A DNA stretch of 64,000 nucleotides from CBDAKK01 sp965196605 (GCA_965196605.1 CBDAKK010000008.1:248001-312000), one strand, 5' to 3'. Shown: positions 35,172 through 42,851, numbered from the stretch's first letter. A program made the numbers and translations. Notes: generated from the sequence alone by a model not told the origin.

Positions 35172-35311
35172 TTGTACAACGTAACTGCGGCGTACGCTGC
35201 AACCAATGCGATAGTGACACCATACCATATAAGTTTCGTTTTCCACCGAACAAACGCTATTGATATTAAATAAATTACCGTCGGTGCCATAACTATTGCG
35301 TTTATGCACAT
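35129..35311 (-). CDS. Small membrane protein of the early operon
   Basis: 60 aa with two hydrophobic helices (VIYLISIAFV and YGVTIALVAAYAAVTLY). The ATG overlaps the stop of the ParB-like gene by 10 bp with GGGGGAA upstream. Its end overlaps the end of the opposite-strand gene by 43 bp. Confidence 0.55.
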   Translation of the reverse strand: MCINAIVMAPTVIYLISIAFVRWKTKLIWYGVTIALVAAYAAVTLYNHTFLTCKSLLRVF

Positions 35312-36264
35312 ATATTCCCCCTTGTAATCTCTTGCGATTCCTCGTCCTCCGTTTGTGGTATTTCTATTTCTATGAATATTTTGCTAATGCAGTCCATATA
35401 ATCTTTGAGGATGGAGACGAGCATGCGCGCGTACATGCGCATTGTTTCGTTGTTCTTTGCCTCTGGGGGGAGTGGTAAGTGCGCTATGCGTGAGAGTTCA
35501 CCCGTCATAAAGGCGCGTGCTTTTTCAAAGGCTTGAAGCACTTCGTCCATGTATGCGAACTCGGGGTGTTGTGTGCGCATTTCGCGCAGGCGCTGCGCTT
35601 CCTTCTTCAACTGCGTTTCTTTGCTACTGAGGTTGCGTAGTTTGCTGAGGCTTTTTTTAAGGCGCTTGTTTTCTGCTTTTAAGGATGCTGCGTATTTGCG
35701 TACCGCTGCCTTGTTGGGGTTCTGCTCTTCTATCCACGCCCACACCGCTGCTTGCGTCTCCTTGGGCAGGTTTTTTAGTGCGTTTATGGCCGCGATGTCG
35801 TGTGTGTGTAGCCCTAGCTCCTTGCACACTTTGTCGCGGGGCGCAAAACTCTGTGCAGATTGCACAGAGTTTTTTTGAGGGCGTCCGCCCTTGCTGCGTT
35901 GCTCCAGTTCAAGCCATCGGCTGGCCATGCGCAAGCGCTCTGCGTAGGTGTATTCTCGTTGTATGAGGTTGGCCGCAATGACCTTGCGCTCGGTTGTCGC
36001 CTCGTCTACAAAGGCTTGTATGACGCAGGGCACTGTCTGTAGCTCCAACTGCCGCGCAGCACGCACGCGCTGATGTCCGCTTATAATTCTGTAACACCCG
36101 TCTTGTGCGGGCTCCACAACCAGCGCGTGCAATATGCCGTCTGTCTCTATGGAGTGTAGCAACTCCTGCCACTTGTCGCCTTCGTAGTCCTTAAACCACT
36201 TTGCATTCTTTTCGTAATCGCGCAGCTGCTCAAGGGCTATGTGCTGTATTTGTTCATCATTCAT
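35302..36264 (-). CDS. ParB-like nuclease-domain protein with coiled coil
   Basis: 320 aa. The N-terminal 110 residues form a ParB/Srx fold with GILHALVVEP and the ATP/CTP-binding motif GHQRVRAARQL. A middle region with GRPQKN and an LGLHTHDIAAI helix-turn-helix follows, then a long coiled coil (about 195-250). No parA is near. In transposable phages such genes may regulate or silence DNA rather than partition it. ATGA overlap with the gene upstream fixes the start at 36264. Confidence 0.75.
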   Translation of the reverse strand: MNDEQIQHIALEQLRDYEKNAKWFKDYEGDKWQELLHSIETDGILHALVVEPAQDGCYRIISGHQRVRAARQLELQTVPCVIQAFVDEATTERKVIAANLIQREYTYAERLRMASRWLELEQRSKGGRPQKNSVQSAQSFAPRDKVCKELGLHTHDIAAINALKNLPKETQAAVWAWIEEQNPNKAAVRKYAASLKAENKRLKKSLSKLRNLSSKETQLKKEAQRLREMRTQHPEFAYMDEVLQAFEKARAFMTGELSRIAHLPLPPEAKNNETMRMYARMLVSILKDYMDCISKIFIEIEIPQTEDEESQEITRGNICA

Positions 36265-36503
36265 GCTTCTGCCTCTTGCGTTTGTAGCTTGAAGCATACA
36301 AGGTGATTGTCATTGTCAAGGGTTGCTTCATATACACAAAGCCCCTCTGCTTCTATGTGCGTGAGAACTTCAGACATCTTGCGTGCCTTTTCTTGCATGC
36401 GTAATTCTGCATCAATGACGTGGCCGCTCTCGCCACATGCCTCCACGCAGCGAATGCGCGCCCCTATCTCAGACAATGTTTTAATTGCTTGTGCTAACAC
36501 CAT
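36261..36503 (-). CDS. Small early phage protein
   Basis: 80 aa from MVLAQAIKTLSEIG. Soluble, alpha/beta, no family recognised. GGAGG 5 nt before the ATG supports 36503 rather than the longer 36551 version. Confidence 0.65.
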   Translation of the reverse strand: MVLAQAIKTLSEIGARIRCVEACGESGHVIDAELRMQEKARKMSEVLTHIEAEGLCVYEATLDNDNHLVCFKLQTQEAEA

Positions 36504-36732
36504 ACTGCCTCCTATATTCTTGTAATTTTTTTTCTTGTACTTGTAATGCATGGAGTTTTAATAACACCATTCGAGCCTGTGCCATGCATGCTTTTGCCAT
36601 GAATAAACAACACAGCTTTTTCAGCGCTGTACTCTCTGTTCGCCTGCGCTGCATGGAGTCGTGCGCTTCTTCATAATACGCTTTGAGTTTTTTTCGTAGC
36701 GTGTGCTTTATTGCGCTTATGTTCTTACTCAT
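36481..36732 (-). CDS. Small basic early phage protein
   Basis: 83 aa, Lys/Arg-rich and helical (KHTLRKKLKAYYEEAHDSMQRRR), with several Cys. No recognised family. Overlaps the following gene by 23 bp. Confidence 0.5.
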   Translation of the reverse strand: MSKNISAIKHTLRKKLKAYYEEAHDSMQRRRTESTALKKLCCLFMAKACMAQARMVLLKLHALQVQEKKLQEYRRQYGVSTSN

Positions 36733-36738
36733 TATTTG

Positions 36739-36990
36739 TTAGCTCCACAGATATTTCATAAAGGATACAACCATATAAATAGCCGAGCCTATTGCTATCG
36801 CATTAAGAATGAAGCTTACGAGTTCAAGACATACTTGTATAAAAGATGCAACCCACTGCCTGCGATGCGTCCAGCTGTATGCTTCAGGAACTAATGCAAT
36901 AATAAATGCCATAAGTGCGATAGCTAGCCTTTTGTATGCTTTCATATTGGTTCTAATTTCAAAAATTAGCTTATACTGTGTTTCTTTCAT
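36739..36990 (-). CDS. Small membrane protein, two helices
   Basis: 83 aa with hydrophobic segments LAIALMAFIIALVPEAY and FIQVCLELVSFILNAIAIGSAIYMVV. Coupled to the gene upstream by a 4-bp overlap. Function unknown. Confidence 0.6.
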   Translation of the reverse strand: MKETQYKLIFEIRTNMKAYKRLAIALMAFIIALVPEAYSWTHRRQWVASFIQVCLELVSFILNAIAIGSAIYMVVSFMKYLWS

Positions 36991-37313
36991 TTCGAATATT
37001 CTCCGTAATGTTGCGTATGCGCTACAAACGCCTTAATGCGTTCTAAGGTTTGTTTGTCCATCATATAAAAACCCAAGCCAAGGACTCTGCGCCCCTTGTA
37101 CACCACGTGCCACAGGCAGTCTTCGCGCTGCGTGTCGTAGGCGTACACGCGCACGCCCACACCCGCATTGCCGCAGTACTCTTGGAGGTACTGCGCTATT
37201 TCCTGTGCCGCGCCCGAGTTTGCCCGTTCGCTTTCTTCTTCTAGCGCGTTTATAAGCGCCTCCTCATGCGCACCTATGACCCGTTGCATTATGCTATTAA
37301 TTTTTTTGATCAT
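36987..37313 (-). CDS. Early phage protein of unknown function
   Basis: 108 aa from MIKKINSIMQR. Helical first half rich in Glu, then a beta-rich C-terminus (VYAYDTQREDCLWHVVYKGRR). No family recognised. A start at 37331 is also possible; neither has a strong Shine-Dalgarno. Confidence 0.6.
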   Translation of the reverse strand: MIKKINSIMQRVIGAHEEALINALEEESERANSGAAQEIAQYLQEYCGNAGVGVRVYAYDTQREDCLWHVVYKGRRVLGLGFYMMDKQTLERIKAFVAHTQHYGEYSK

Positions 37314-37560
37314 TTTTGCTGCCCCTTGCATTCACGGCGTTTGCTACGCGCCGCCGCGCGGTGAGCAGTCTCACTTGGCCGTCCATAACATCATGCAAGT
37401 ACGCGTGTAAGTATGCAACCGCAGAGGTGAGCACCTCGACCGCCACAGCTTCGCGAGAAGTCTGCTTCTCTCGCTTGCTATGCTCTTCGTCTATTAACTC
37501 GCGAAAGGCGTCTGCCCATGCTACTACCCGTGCATCAAATTCCGCAGCTTTCTTATTCAC
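37297..37560 (-). CDS. Small early phage protein
   Basis: 87 aa with a GTG start, chosen because GAGGAGG stands 7 nt upstream. Helical, with KREKQTSREAVAVEVLTSAVAYLHAYL. No family recognised. Confidence 0.6.
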   Translation of the reverse strand: MNKKAAEFDARVVAWADAFRELIDEEHSKREKQTSREAVAVEVLTSAVAYLHAYLHDVMDGQVRLLTARRRVANAVNARGSKNDQKN

Positions 37561-37561
37561 G

Positions 37562-37759
37562 TTATGCCTCCTCAACATGGGGCGTTTGTTTTTTCGCTTG
37601 AAGAATTATATGCCCTACAGGACGCTTCTGTGCTACGTGCGCGAGTTGCATTTCTTGTACGCTTTTTGGAGCGTTCTCACGCGCGAGTTTTTCCCGTATC
37701 ACGGCTCCAATCCAGTGTGACTTTTTAATTCCCGGATTGACTTTAAAAAATTCATCCAT
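37562..37759 (-). CDS. Small early phage protein
   Basis: 65 aa, MDEFFKVNPGIKKSHWIGAVIREKL. Basic and helical; could bind nucleic acid, but no family is recognised. Confidence 0.5.
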   Translation of the reverse strand: MDEFFKVNPGIKKSHWIGAVIREKLARENAPKSVQEMQLAHVAQKRPVGHIILQAKKQTPHVEEA

Positions 37760-37779
37760 AGCTTCTTTGATTGGTTTCT

Positions 37780-37881
37780 TTACCGTACATACAGTGAGTT
37801 GTATGAAGTATTTCTATTCTGTTTTTTTACGGTCGCCTTTTTGTGGCGTTTTTCTCGTACAAATTTTAGAAATTTAAACAT
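37780..37881 (-). CDS. Tiny basic early phage protein
   Basis: 33 aa, MFKFLKFVREKRHKKATVKKQ..., strongly basic. It has one of the best ribosome-binding sites of the operon (GAGGAG, 5 nt before ATG) and overlaps the preceding stop by 8 bp. Confidence 0.5.
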   Translation of the reverse strand: MFKFLKFVREKRHKKATVKKQNRNTSYNSLYVR

Positions 37882-38110
37882 TTTTATCTCCTCTGTTTTT
37901 TTTGTCACTCCAAAACGCTTGAGAAAGTGGCACTGTCTCTTTATGTAACGCGTTCTTTGGTAATTGCCCGCGGACGTACGCCATGATTAGCATTGCGAAT
38001 TCCGAACCTACCTTAATATGTGGGTTCTGTTTTCTCCATTGCTTTATTTCTTGTCGCTCGGCAGGACTCAAATTTACTAGCATGTGATATTGGCTCATAC
38101 TGTTTCTCAT
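37874..38110 (-). CDS. First gene of the early operon
   Basis: 78 aa, MRNSMSQYHMLVNLSPAERQEIKQW. Soluble and helical. By position next to the operator it may be a Ner/Cro-like switch protein, but no helix-turn-helix is obvious. The start could also be 38098. Confidence 0.55.
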   Translation of the reverse strand: MRNSMSQYHMLVNLSPAERQEIKQWRKQNPHIKVGSEFAMLIMAYVRGQLPKNALHKETVPLSQAFWSDKKNRGDKNV

Positions 38111-38126
38111 ACTCTTGTTCCTTTAA

Positions 38127-38163
38127 TACCCTTATTGGTAATTTAATATTACCATTATGGGTA
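38127..38163. promoter_or_regulatory. Operator-like inverted repeat of the phage switch
   Basis: TACCCTTATTGGTAAT and ATTACCATTATGGGTA are inverted repeats (14 of 16 pairs) around a 5-bp AT-rich centre. Each arm contains two TACC/GGTA half-sites. It lies exactly between the divergent early operon and the repressor-like gene. Confidence 0.75.
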
Positions 38164-38192
38164 ATTCATGTCAACAACAAATTTACAAAAAT

Positions 38193-39017
38193 ATGTATTT
38201 TTGGGCAATAATAAGAAGTACTGTGTTTTGGGATAATGTGAAGACAATTTTAAAACAACAAGGAAGGTTACTTCATGGTTGGAAGAAAGACCTTGCTAAC
38301 ACCATAAATATGCCCTTAACTACTATGATGAATCAGTTACACCGCCGCACAGAGCCTAAGGTTTCTGACGCTATTAAAATAGCAGATTATCTTGGCATTA
38401 GTCTTGAAATATTGTTAAATAACAAAACTTCATTTTCAAGAATGCGTTCCAATGAAGAATTAAAACAGAGTCTAACAGAAATAATAAATCAGCAACTTGA
38501 CGTTGCTAAAAAACTGAAAACACTAACAAAAAAAGGAAACTTGGAGCTATCAAACAAAATGCATATTGCCCAAGATAATGAAGCCCCACCCGCGGCAGCT
38601 GAGGAGCATGAGGTGGGCGAAGTGGCACTGGCATATGCTGGTGAGCGGCAGAGAGAGCGCCATGTGCTTGAGGTGTCTCCTGAAAAAATGGAATTAATTA
38701 TGCTTATCGTAGAAGGGTTGGAGCGGCTGGACGAGGCGCAGGTTGAACTATTTGAACAATGGGTGAACTCGTCTGTGCCGCTGTCAAGGCAACGACCGAG
38801 AAAGCACTACACCCCTGTGGAGGAGTACGTATTTTCACGCAACGAGGGCGTGATTTACAGAATGGCGGTGAAGGGCGACACGTGGCATTTTTGCACGGAC
38901 TGCGATTTTTGGCCTACTTCAGATTATAAGAGCTCAAAGACAATACCTGAAGGGCCGTTTTGTGGACAATGCATGGTGAAGGCGCACCAAGGCCGCGGTA
39001 TACTCAACTACGAGTAG
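38193..39017 (+). CDS. Phage repressor-like XRE regulator with a zinc-ribbon-like C-terminus
   Basis: 274 aa from the ATG at 38193. The helix-turn-helix at about 15-70 (WKKDLANTINMPLTTMMNQL) is close to that of the host regulator at 8077, sharing TVFW, GWKK.LA and R.TEP..IKIA.YL. A linker rich in Glu and Ala follows. The last 60 residues have FCTDCDFWPTS and FCGQCMVKA, two CxxC pairs that could bind zinc; there is no S24 protease domain. It should act on the adjacent operator. The start may also be GTG 38220 or ATG 38157, the latter inside the operator. Confidence 0.75.
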   Translation: MYFWAIIRSTVFWDNVKTILKQQGRLLHGWKKDLANTINMPLTTMMNQLHRRTEPKVSDAIKIADYLGISLEILLNNKTSFSRMRSNEELKQSLTEIINQQLDVAKKLKTLTKKGNLELSNKMHIAQDNEAPPAAAEEHEVGEVALAYAGERQRERHVLEVSPEKMELIMLIVEGLERLDEAQVELFEQWVNSSVPLSRQRPRKHYTPVEEYVFSRNEGVIYRMAVKGDTWHFCTDCDFWPTSDYKSSKTIPEGPFCGQCMVKAHQGRGILNYE

Positions 39018-39249
39018 TTAAAATATGCTGTATAGCAAGTTCTATAGTCGCTTGTGCGCCGTTAAAATAAAGCAAGCGATGTAATTCGTGCGCGTATGCA
39101 ATTTTGTTTTTACAAGCGCAGTCATCTAAGCAAGCAAGGCATACGGTGCCACGTTTTGATGGAGTCATGTATTTCCATATTGCATCCCCTACAATAAACT
39201 CAAGTATCATAACCCTATCGCAAATTTTACAGCGTTTTTGTACAGCCAT
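39004..39249 (-). CDS. Small Cys-rich protein, zinc-finger-like
   Basis: 81 aa with CKICDRVM near the N-terminus and CLACLDDCACKN in the middle, a plausible zinc site. AAGGAGG precedes the ATG. It faces the repressor gene tail to tail with a 14-bp overlap. Function unknown. Confidence 0.65.
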   Translation of the reverse strand: MAVQKRCKICDRVMILEFIVGDAIWKYMTPSKRGTVCLACLDDCACKNKIAYAHELHRLLYFNGAQATIELAIQHILTTRS

Positions 39250-39275
39250 AACAATCCTCCTTAAATAATCATTAC

Positions 39276-39305
39276 ATAATCATATCATTAAAATATCATG
39301 ATTAT
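39276..39305. promoter_or_regulatory. Inverted repeat ATAATCAT...ATGATTAT
   Basis: Perfect 8-bp arms, 14-bp AT-rich centre, just upstream of the leftward Cys-rich gene and in a highly AT-rich promoter region. A binding site is likely. Confidence 0.4.
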
Positions 39306-39425
39306 ATTTTAACAAATGCTTTATTTTATGAAAAAATAAAGAAGATAAGAATAATTAATGAATAAATATTTTCATGATTTTATGAAAGCCACGAAACAAG
39401 CTCGACTCAATTTATTACAATGAAA

Positions 39426-39439
39426 TTACGTATACGTAA
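39426..39439. promoter_or_regulatory. 14-bp perfect palindrome before the phage lipoprotein gene
   Basis: TTACGTATACGTAA is fully self-complementary. It lies 14 nt before the ATG at 39454 and next to a TACAAT, so a repressor bound there would block this promoter. Confidence 0.5.
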
Positions 39440-39453
39440 CTTAGGGGGTAGCT

Positions 39454-40050
39454 ATGAAACGTACAATGATATTGTGCGCTGTTTGCGCGTTATTTTTTGT
39501 GGGGTGCTCGCTCACCGCGGAACAGGCACAAAAGCCATACGTGGGAATTTATGAGGCTACTCTTATAAACAGGGTAGACAATGCACCTGCAGCCACGATA
39601 CTCGTAGATGTAAAATCCGTAGAAAATGGATATATAAGCTATTCTGTGGATGTAGTGTTTGATAGTTCAGGGATAATGTTTAACTACATTCCTATGGACT
39701 GTACAGAAAAAAACATAAAGATAAAACTAACCAACAATAAGCTTTCTTTTGCTAGGCGAACTAAGCTGCTCGAATCTGGGCACGGTGCAACAAAGACAGG
39801 ACAACCATTCAAGGGTACAGGTCCCCAACATGGAGAAAAGGACGACTATAAGTATACCTTTGGATTTGGTTTTATAGACAGATTGGGGGAATTGGCGAGC
39901 ACTACTGAGATAACCCCCACAGAAGACACGATGTCATTAGCGCTTGGTATTCAATACAAACAAAAACAGACTTGCACACATCCAAAGACTTATAAACAAG
40001 AAGCTATGCCTGTATCAGCGTATTTACATGCATTAAGAAAACGCGCGTAA
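39454..40050 (+). CDS. Prophage-encoded lipoprotein
   Basis: 198 aa with a signal peptide and lipobox FFVGC (Cys18). The mature part is mixed alpha/beta with few Cys. It has its own promoter region and lies between the repressor and the late activator. That placement suggests lysogenic conversion: a surface lipoprotein made by the lysogen, perhaps blocking the phage receptor. The function is inference; no family recognised. Confidence 0.75.
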   Translation: MKRTMILCAVCALFFVGCSLTAEQAQKPYVGIYEATLINRVDNAPAATILVDVKSVENGYISYSVDVVFDSSGIMFNYIPMDCTEKNIKIKLTNNKLSFARRTKLLESGHGATKTGQPFKGTGPQHGEKDDYKYTFGFGFIDRLGELASTTEITPTEDTMSLALGIQYKQKQTCTHPKTYKQEAMPVSAYLHALRKRA

Positions 40051-40320
40051 AACCTCAAGCAGCCGAGTGTGCAGGCAGTATGTGTATATAACAATTGGCG
40101 CGTTTATACTTGGATTAACTGAGCTGTTTTTTTAAAAATAGTTCAAGCACATAGTGGTAGTTATGAGTATGTAAAAATATGAGTAGCGGCAAGACAGCAC
40201 GCAGCCAAAGCACGCGAGGTCGAAAAGCTCCATGGCGTACACATAAGCAAAATTCCGACTTTTTAATCAAAAAAGCAATCGAATAGCAAATAATAAGCCA
40301 CTGTGATACACTGTGAGCAC

Positions 40321-40599
40321 ATGCGCGACTGGGCTCGATTACAAAACATTATAAAATCACCACGAATACTAGCGGCGATAGAGCGCGAGTTTAGCGGGCA
40401 GAGCGTGTACATTCCGCGGCGCAGCGAGCGGGAGAGTAAGCGTGAGCGCGTAGAGGCGTTGTGGCGTGGAGGTAAGAGTTTACAAGAGATAGCGCGCGCG
40501 GTGGGGTACACGACTACGCGCGTGCGTCAGTTAGTGCGGGCGTATAAGCGCAAGCGTAGAGCCTCGCTCGCTCCATCGATGCAACAAACGATATTTTAA
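40321..40599 (+). CDS. Mor/C-family transcription activator
   Basis: 92 aa. The sequence EFSGQSVYIPRR matches the beta-strand signature of Mor, and RVEALWRGGKSLQEIARAVGYTTTRVRQLVRAYKRK is the C-terminal helix-turn-helix. In Mu this family switches on middle and late promoters; here it sits just before the late genes. A GATACA is 13 nt upstream of the ATG and no Shine-Dalgarno is seen. Confidence 0.82.
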   Translation: MRDWARLQNIIKSPRILAAIEREFSGQSVYIPRRSERESKRERVEALWRGGKSLQEIARAVGYTTTRVRQLVRAYKRKRRASLAPSMQQTIF

Positions 40600-40607
40600 A
40601 GCCGTAT

Positions 40608-40628
40608 AAATATTTTAGAAAAATATTT
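40608..40628. promoter_or_regulatory. Inverted repeat before the late operon
   Basis: AAATATTTT and AAAATATTT form a perfect 9-bp hairpin with a 3-nt loop, 43 bp before the first late gene. It may be the activator site or a terminator of the mor-like gene. Confidence 0.4.
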
Positions 40629-40670
40629 TCATGTGAATAAGTAGCAATAGTGACGTCCATACTATGAGGT

Positions 40671-40994
40671 ATGGGACGATATAAGCCAAAAGTGCAGGCA
40701 GCACCGGAAGAATCAAAACAAGAAGCAAGCAAAGAAGCAGCGCTACCCGCAGAGAAGGCCGCAGTGTCTCAGCATGGGAGTAGCACGCTGTTTAGAGACA
40801 GTGCGGGCGTAGTGAGCAGCAAGCGCGTAAGCGGTTTTTTAGCGGTGGTGGTGGGATTACTGCTGTGTGTAGTGGGCGCATTGTGCGGGAGTGAAGTAGC
40901 AATAAAGGCGGCGAGTCCTGCATTATGGTACGCGGTAGCGGCGTTGGTGGGCGGCACGGCAGCGGAGCGCATGCCACAGTTTGGAAAGAAGTAA
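40671..40994 (+). CDS. Holin-like small membrane protein
   Basis: 107 aa. Polar N-terminus of 50 residues, then two hydrophobic helices (VSGFLAVVVGLLLCVVGAL and PALWYAVAALVGGTAAE). Layout and place at the start of the lysis genes suggest a holin or other lysis-membrane protein. Stop and next start overlap (TAATG). Confidence 0.6.
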   Translation: MGRYKPKVQAAPEESKQEASKEAALPAEKAAVSQHGSSTLFRDSAGVVSSKRVSGFLAVVVGLLLCVVGALCGSEVAIKAASPALWYAVAALVGGTAAERMPQFGKK

Positions 40995-41425
40995 TGCGAT
41001 GTGGGATTTTATCAAGAAATGGGGCGGTGTTATTGGTGCTGCTGTTGTGGGGCTATTCGTGTGTGTCTGCCGCGTATTCGCAAGAGGTGAGGCAGGAAGA
41101 CGCGCAATTGCTAGACGAATTAGAGCGAATAATCGAGCGGCAAGCACAGCGAATAGCGCAGCTGGGCGCGGAGTTAGAGAAGCAAGAGCACTTAACAGAG
41201 GAGCAGGCGCGAATAATAGCGAACACAGAGAAAGCCTTGGCAGAAGTAGAAAGCTTGTTAAAGCGGCAGGGACAGATATTGAGCGAGCAAGAGCCGTTAT
41301 TGGAGCGTTACGAGCGCAGCGCGCGGGTGAGCGCGATTGAGGCTGGGTTACTTGGCGGCTTTGGCGGCGCGGTGTTGGGTTTTGTTGGTGGCGTGCTAGG
41401 CATGTACTACCTCGGCGTGCGTTAA
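40994..41425 (+). CDS. Coiled-coil membrane protein, spanin or lysis-module candidate
   Basis: 143 aa. Signal-like helix (GAVLLVLLLWGYSCVSAAYS), a coiled coil at about 35-110 rich in Glu, Gln and Leu, then a C-terminal Gly-rich hydrophobic helix. The start at 40994 overlaps the previous stop. Another open frame with protein-like sequence lies within it in a different phase. Confidence 0.6.
   Translation: MRCGILSRNGAVLLVLLLWGYSCVSAAYSQEVRQEDAQLLDELERIIERQAQRIAQLGAELEKQEHLTEEQARIIANTEKALAEVESLLKRQGQILSEQEPLLERYERSARVSAIEAGLLGGFGGAVLGFVGGVLGMYYLGVR
40999..41340 (+). CDS. Embedded overlapping frame, spanin-like
   Basis: 113 aa in another phase of the gene above. It has a clear N-terminal membrane helix (WGGVIGAAVVGLFVCVCRVFA) followed by a basic helical domain ending IERARAVIGALRAQ. 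Nested spanin pairs of this kind (Rz/Rz1) are known in phages. Both frames look coding, but I cannot decide which is real or whether both are. Confidence 0.4.
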   Translation: MWDFIKKWGGVIGAAVVGLFVCVCRVFARGEAGRRAIARRIRANNRAASTANSAAGRGVREARALNRGAGANNSEHRESLGRSRKLVKAAGTDIERARAVIGALRAQRAGERD

Positions 41426-41439
41426 GGAGTGGTGAGCTT

Positions 41440-41727
41440 ATGAGTGGAGCGGGCGCAAGGCGCGAGAGCACGGGCGTAACATTGGCGCGCATAGAAGAGC
41501 GGCTTAAGGTCGTGGAGGGTGTTGTACAAAATTTACAAGAATTTTTACGCACGGATTATTTAAAACATTTAGAAGAGAAAGTTACGAAGCTTGAGAAGCA
41601 CAATGAGGAACAAGACGTACGGATAGAAGCGCATATGAAGGTGTTGTGGAAATGGCAGGGTATGTGGTATGGCGCCTTTGTGCTTATAAATGTGGCGGTA
41701 TCGGTATGGAGGGCATTGAATGGCTGA
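41440..41727 (+). CDS. Small phage protein with coiled coil and C-terminal membrane helix
   Basis: 95 aa, coiled coil (RIEERLKVVEGVVQNLQEFL... ) and a C-terminal helix MWYGAFVLINVAVSVW, as in XhlA-like or DUF2730-like lysis-associated proteins. It overlaps the methylase start by 8 bp. Confidence 0.65.
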   Translation: MSGAGARRESTGVTLARIEERLKVVEGVVQNLQEFLRTDYLKHLEEKVTKLEKHNEEQDVRIEAHMKVLWKWQGMWYGAFVLINVAVSVWRALNG

Positions 41728-42388
41728 GTGGAATATTATACGGGGAGATTGTTTAGAGGAGCTTGAGCAGTTGGAGGCGAAGTACGATGCGTGCATTATG
41801 GACCCGCCGTACGCGATGCCGAGTTTAGCGAGTGCGTCAAGACAAATATCGTACGGTGATAAGGTGCTTAATCCTGCTATGTTTTTTGCAAAGCTTGTAG
41901 AGAAAGTGCGGGCGGTGTTGGAAGAATCTGCATATATATTTCAATTTTGTTCATGGAAGACATTTCCGATAGTACACAAGGCGTATTATGAGGCGGGAGT
42001 CTCGTTAGACAGTGTGATGGTGTGGGACAAGCGTCCGGGCTTTGGGCGAGGTATACATTTACGTCCGCAGTATGAGCTTATCGCGGTTTCGTTTGTGGGG
42101 GGCGCGAAATTACACGATAGGAGTATAGGCGATATAGTCAGCTGTAAGCGCGTGGCGAGTGCGCGGCGTTTTCATCCTGTAGAGAAGCCAGTGGAGCTTA
42201 TAAAGCATTTGATATACATAGCGCAGGCAACGAGGGTGATAGACCCGTTTGCGGGCAGTGGCAGCGTGGGCGTGGCGTGCATGCAAGCAGGAGTAGCATA
42301 CACGGGCATAGAGTGCGAGAAGCGGTACGTGGAGGTAGCGCGCGCGCGCGCGCGTGCAGCAGCGGAGGCGGAGCATGTCGCCGGGTAA
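41720..42388 (+). CDS. Phage DNA methyltransferase (N4/N6 type)
   Basis: 222 aa. The catalytic DPPY motif comes early (about residue 29) and the AdoMet-binding FAGSGS late (about 178), the order of beta-class amino-methyltransferases. There is no restriction partner. It probably protects phage DNA from host restriction or modifies regulation. Adenine versus cytosine specificity cannot be assigned; DPPY favours N6-adenine. Confidence 0.85.
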   Translation: MAEWNIIRGDCLEELEQLEAKYDACIMDPPYAMPSLASASRQISYGDKVLNPAMFFAKLVEKVRAVLEESAYIFQFCSWKTFPIVHKAYYEAGVSLDSVMVWDKRPGFGRGIHLRPQYELIAVSFVGGAKLHDRSIGDIVSCKRVASARRFHPVEKPVELIKHLIYIAQATRVIDPFAGSGSVGVACMQAGVAYTGIECEKRYVEVARARARAAAEAEHVAG

Positions 42389-42851
42389 GGGTGGCGCGGA
42401 GCGCGAGCGGGCGCGCGAGTTGTATGTGCGCGGGTTTGGCATAGAAGAGATAGCGCGCGTGGTGAGCAAGAGTGAAGCGACGGTATATAGGTGGAAGGAC
42501 GCGGCGGCGCGAGAGGGTCATTGTTGGGACGAGGCGCTGCGCGTGGCGAAACTTTCGCCGCTTGCGTTGAAGGAACGTTATTTTAATGTAGTGCAACGCG
42601 TGATAGCGAAAGCGGAAGAGGATGAGGAATTTGCAAAGTCCGGGGCCTTTGCGGATTCACTCGCAAAGCATATGAAGAACTTAAAAGCGTTGACGCCTGA
42701 TTTTTTGAAGGAAGGGGCGGTGCTAGATTTTATAAAAATAACATCGTTAGTGTTATCGGAGCGCGCGCCCGAGGTACAAAAAGGGTTTATTGCTTGCGCG
42801 GTGCATGTGCGTAATAGGTTGCTTGAGTACGTGCATAAGGGGAGCGTATGA
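42375..42851 (+). CDS. Small terminase subunit-like protein (DUF1804)
   Basis: 158 aa. N-terminal helix-turn-helix (RARELYVRGFGIEEIARVVSKSEATVYRWKDAA) typical of DUF1804, the DNA-recognition subunit candidate of Mu-like packaging. It overlaps the methylase end by 14 bp and the large terminase start by 4 bp. Confidence 0.8.
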   Translation: MSPGKGGAERERARELYVRGFGIEEIARVVSKSEATVYRWKDAAAREGHCWDEALRVAKLSPLALKERYFNVVQRVIAKAEEDEEFAKSGAFADSLAKHMKNLKALTPDFLKEGAVLDFIKITSLVLSERAPEVQKGFIACAVHVRNRLLEYVHKGSV

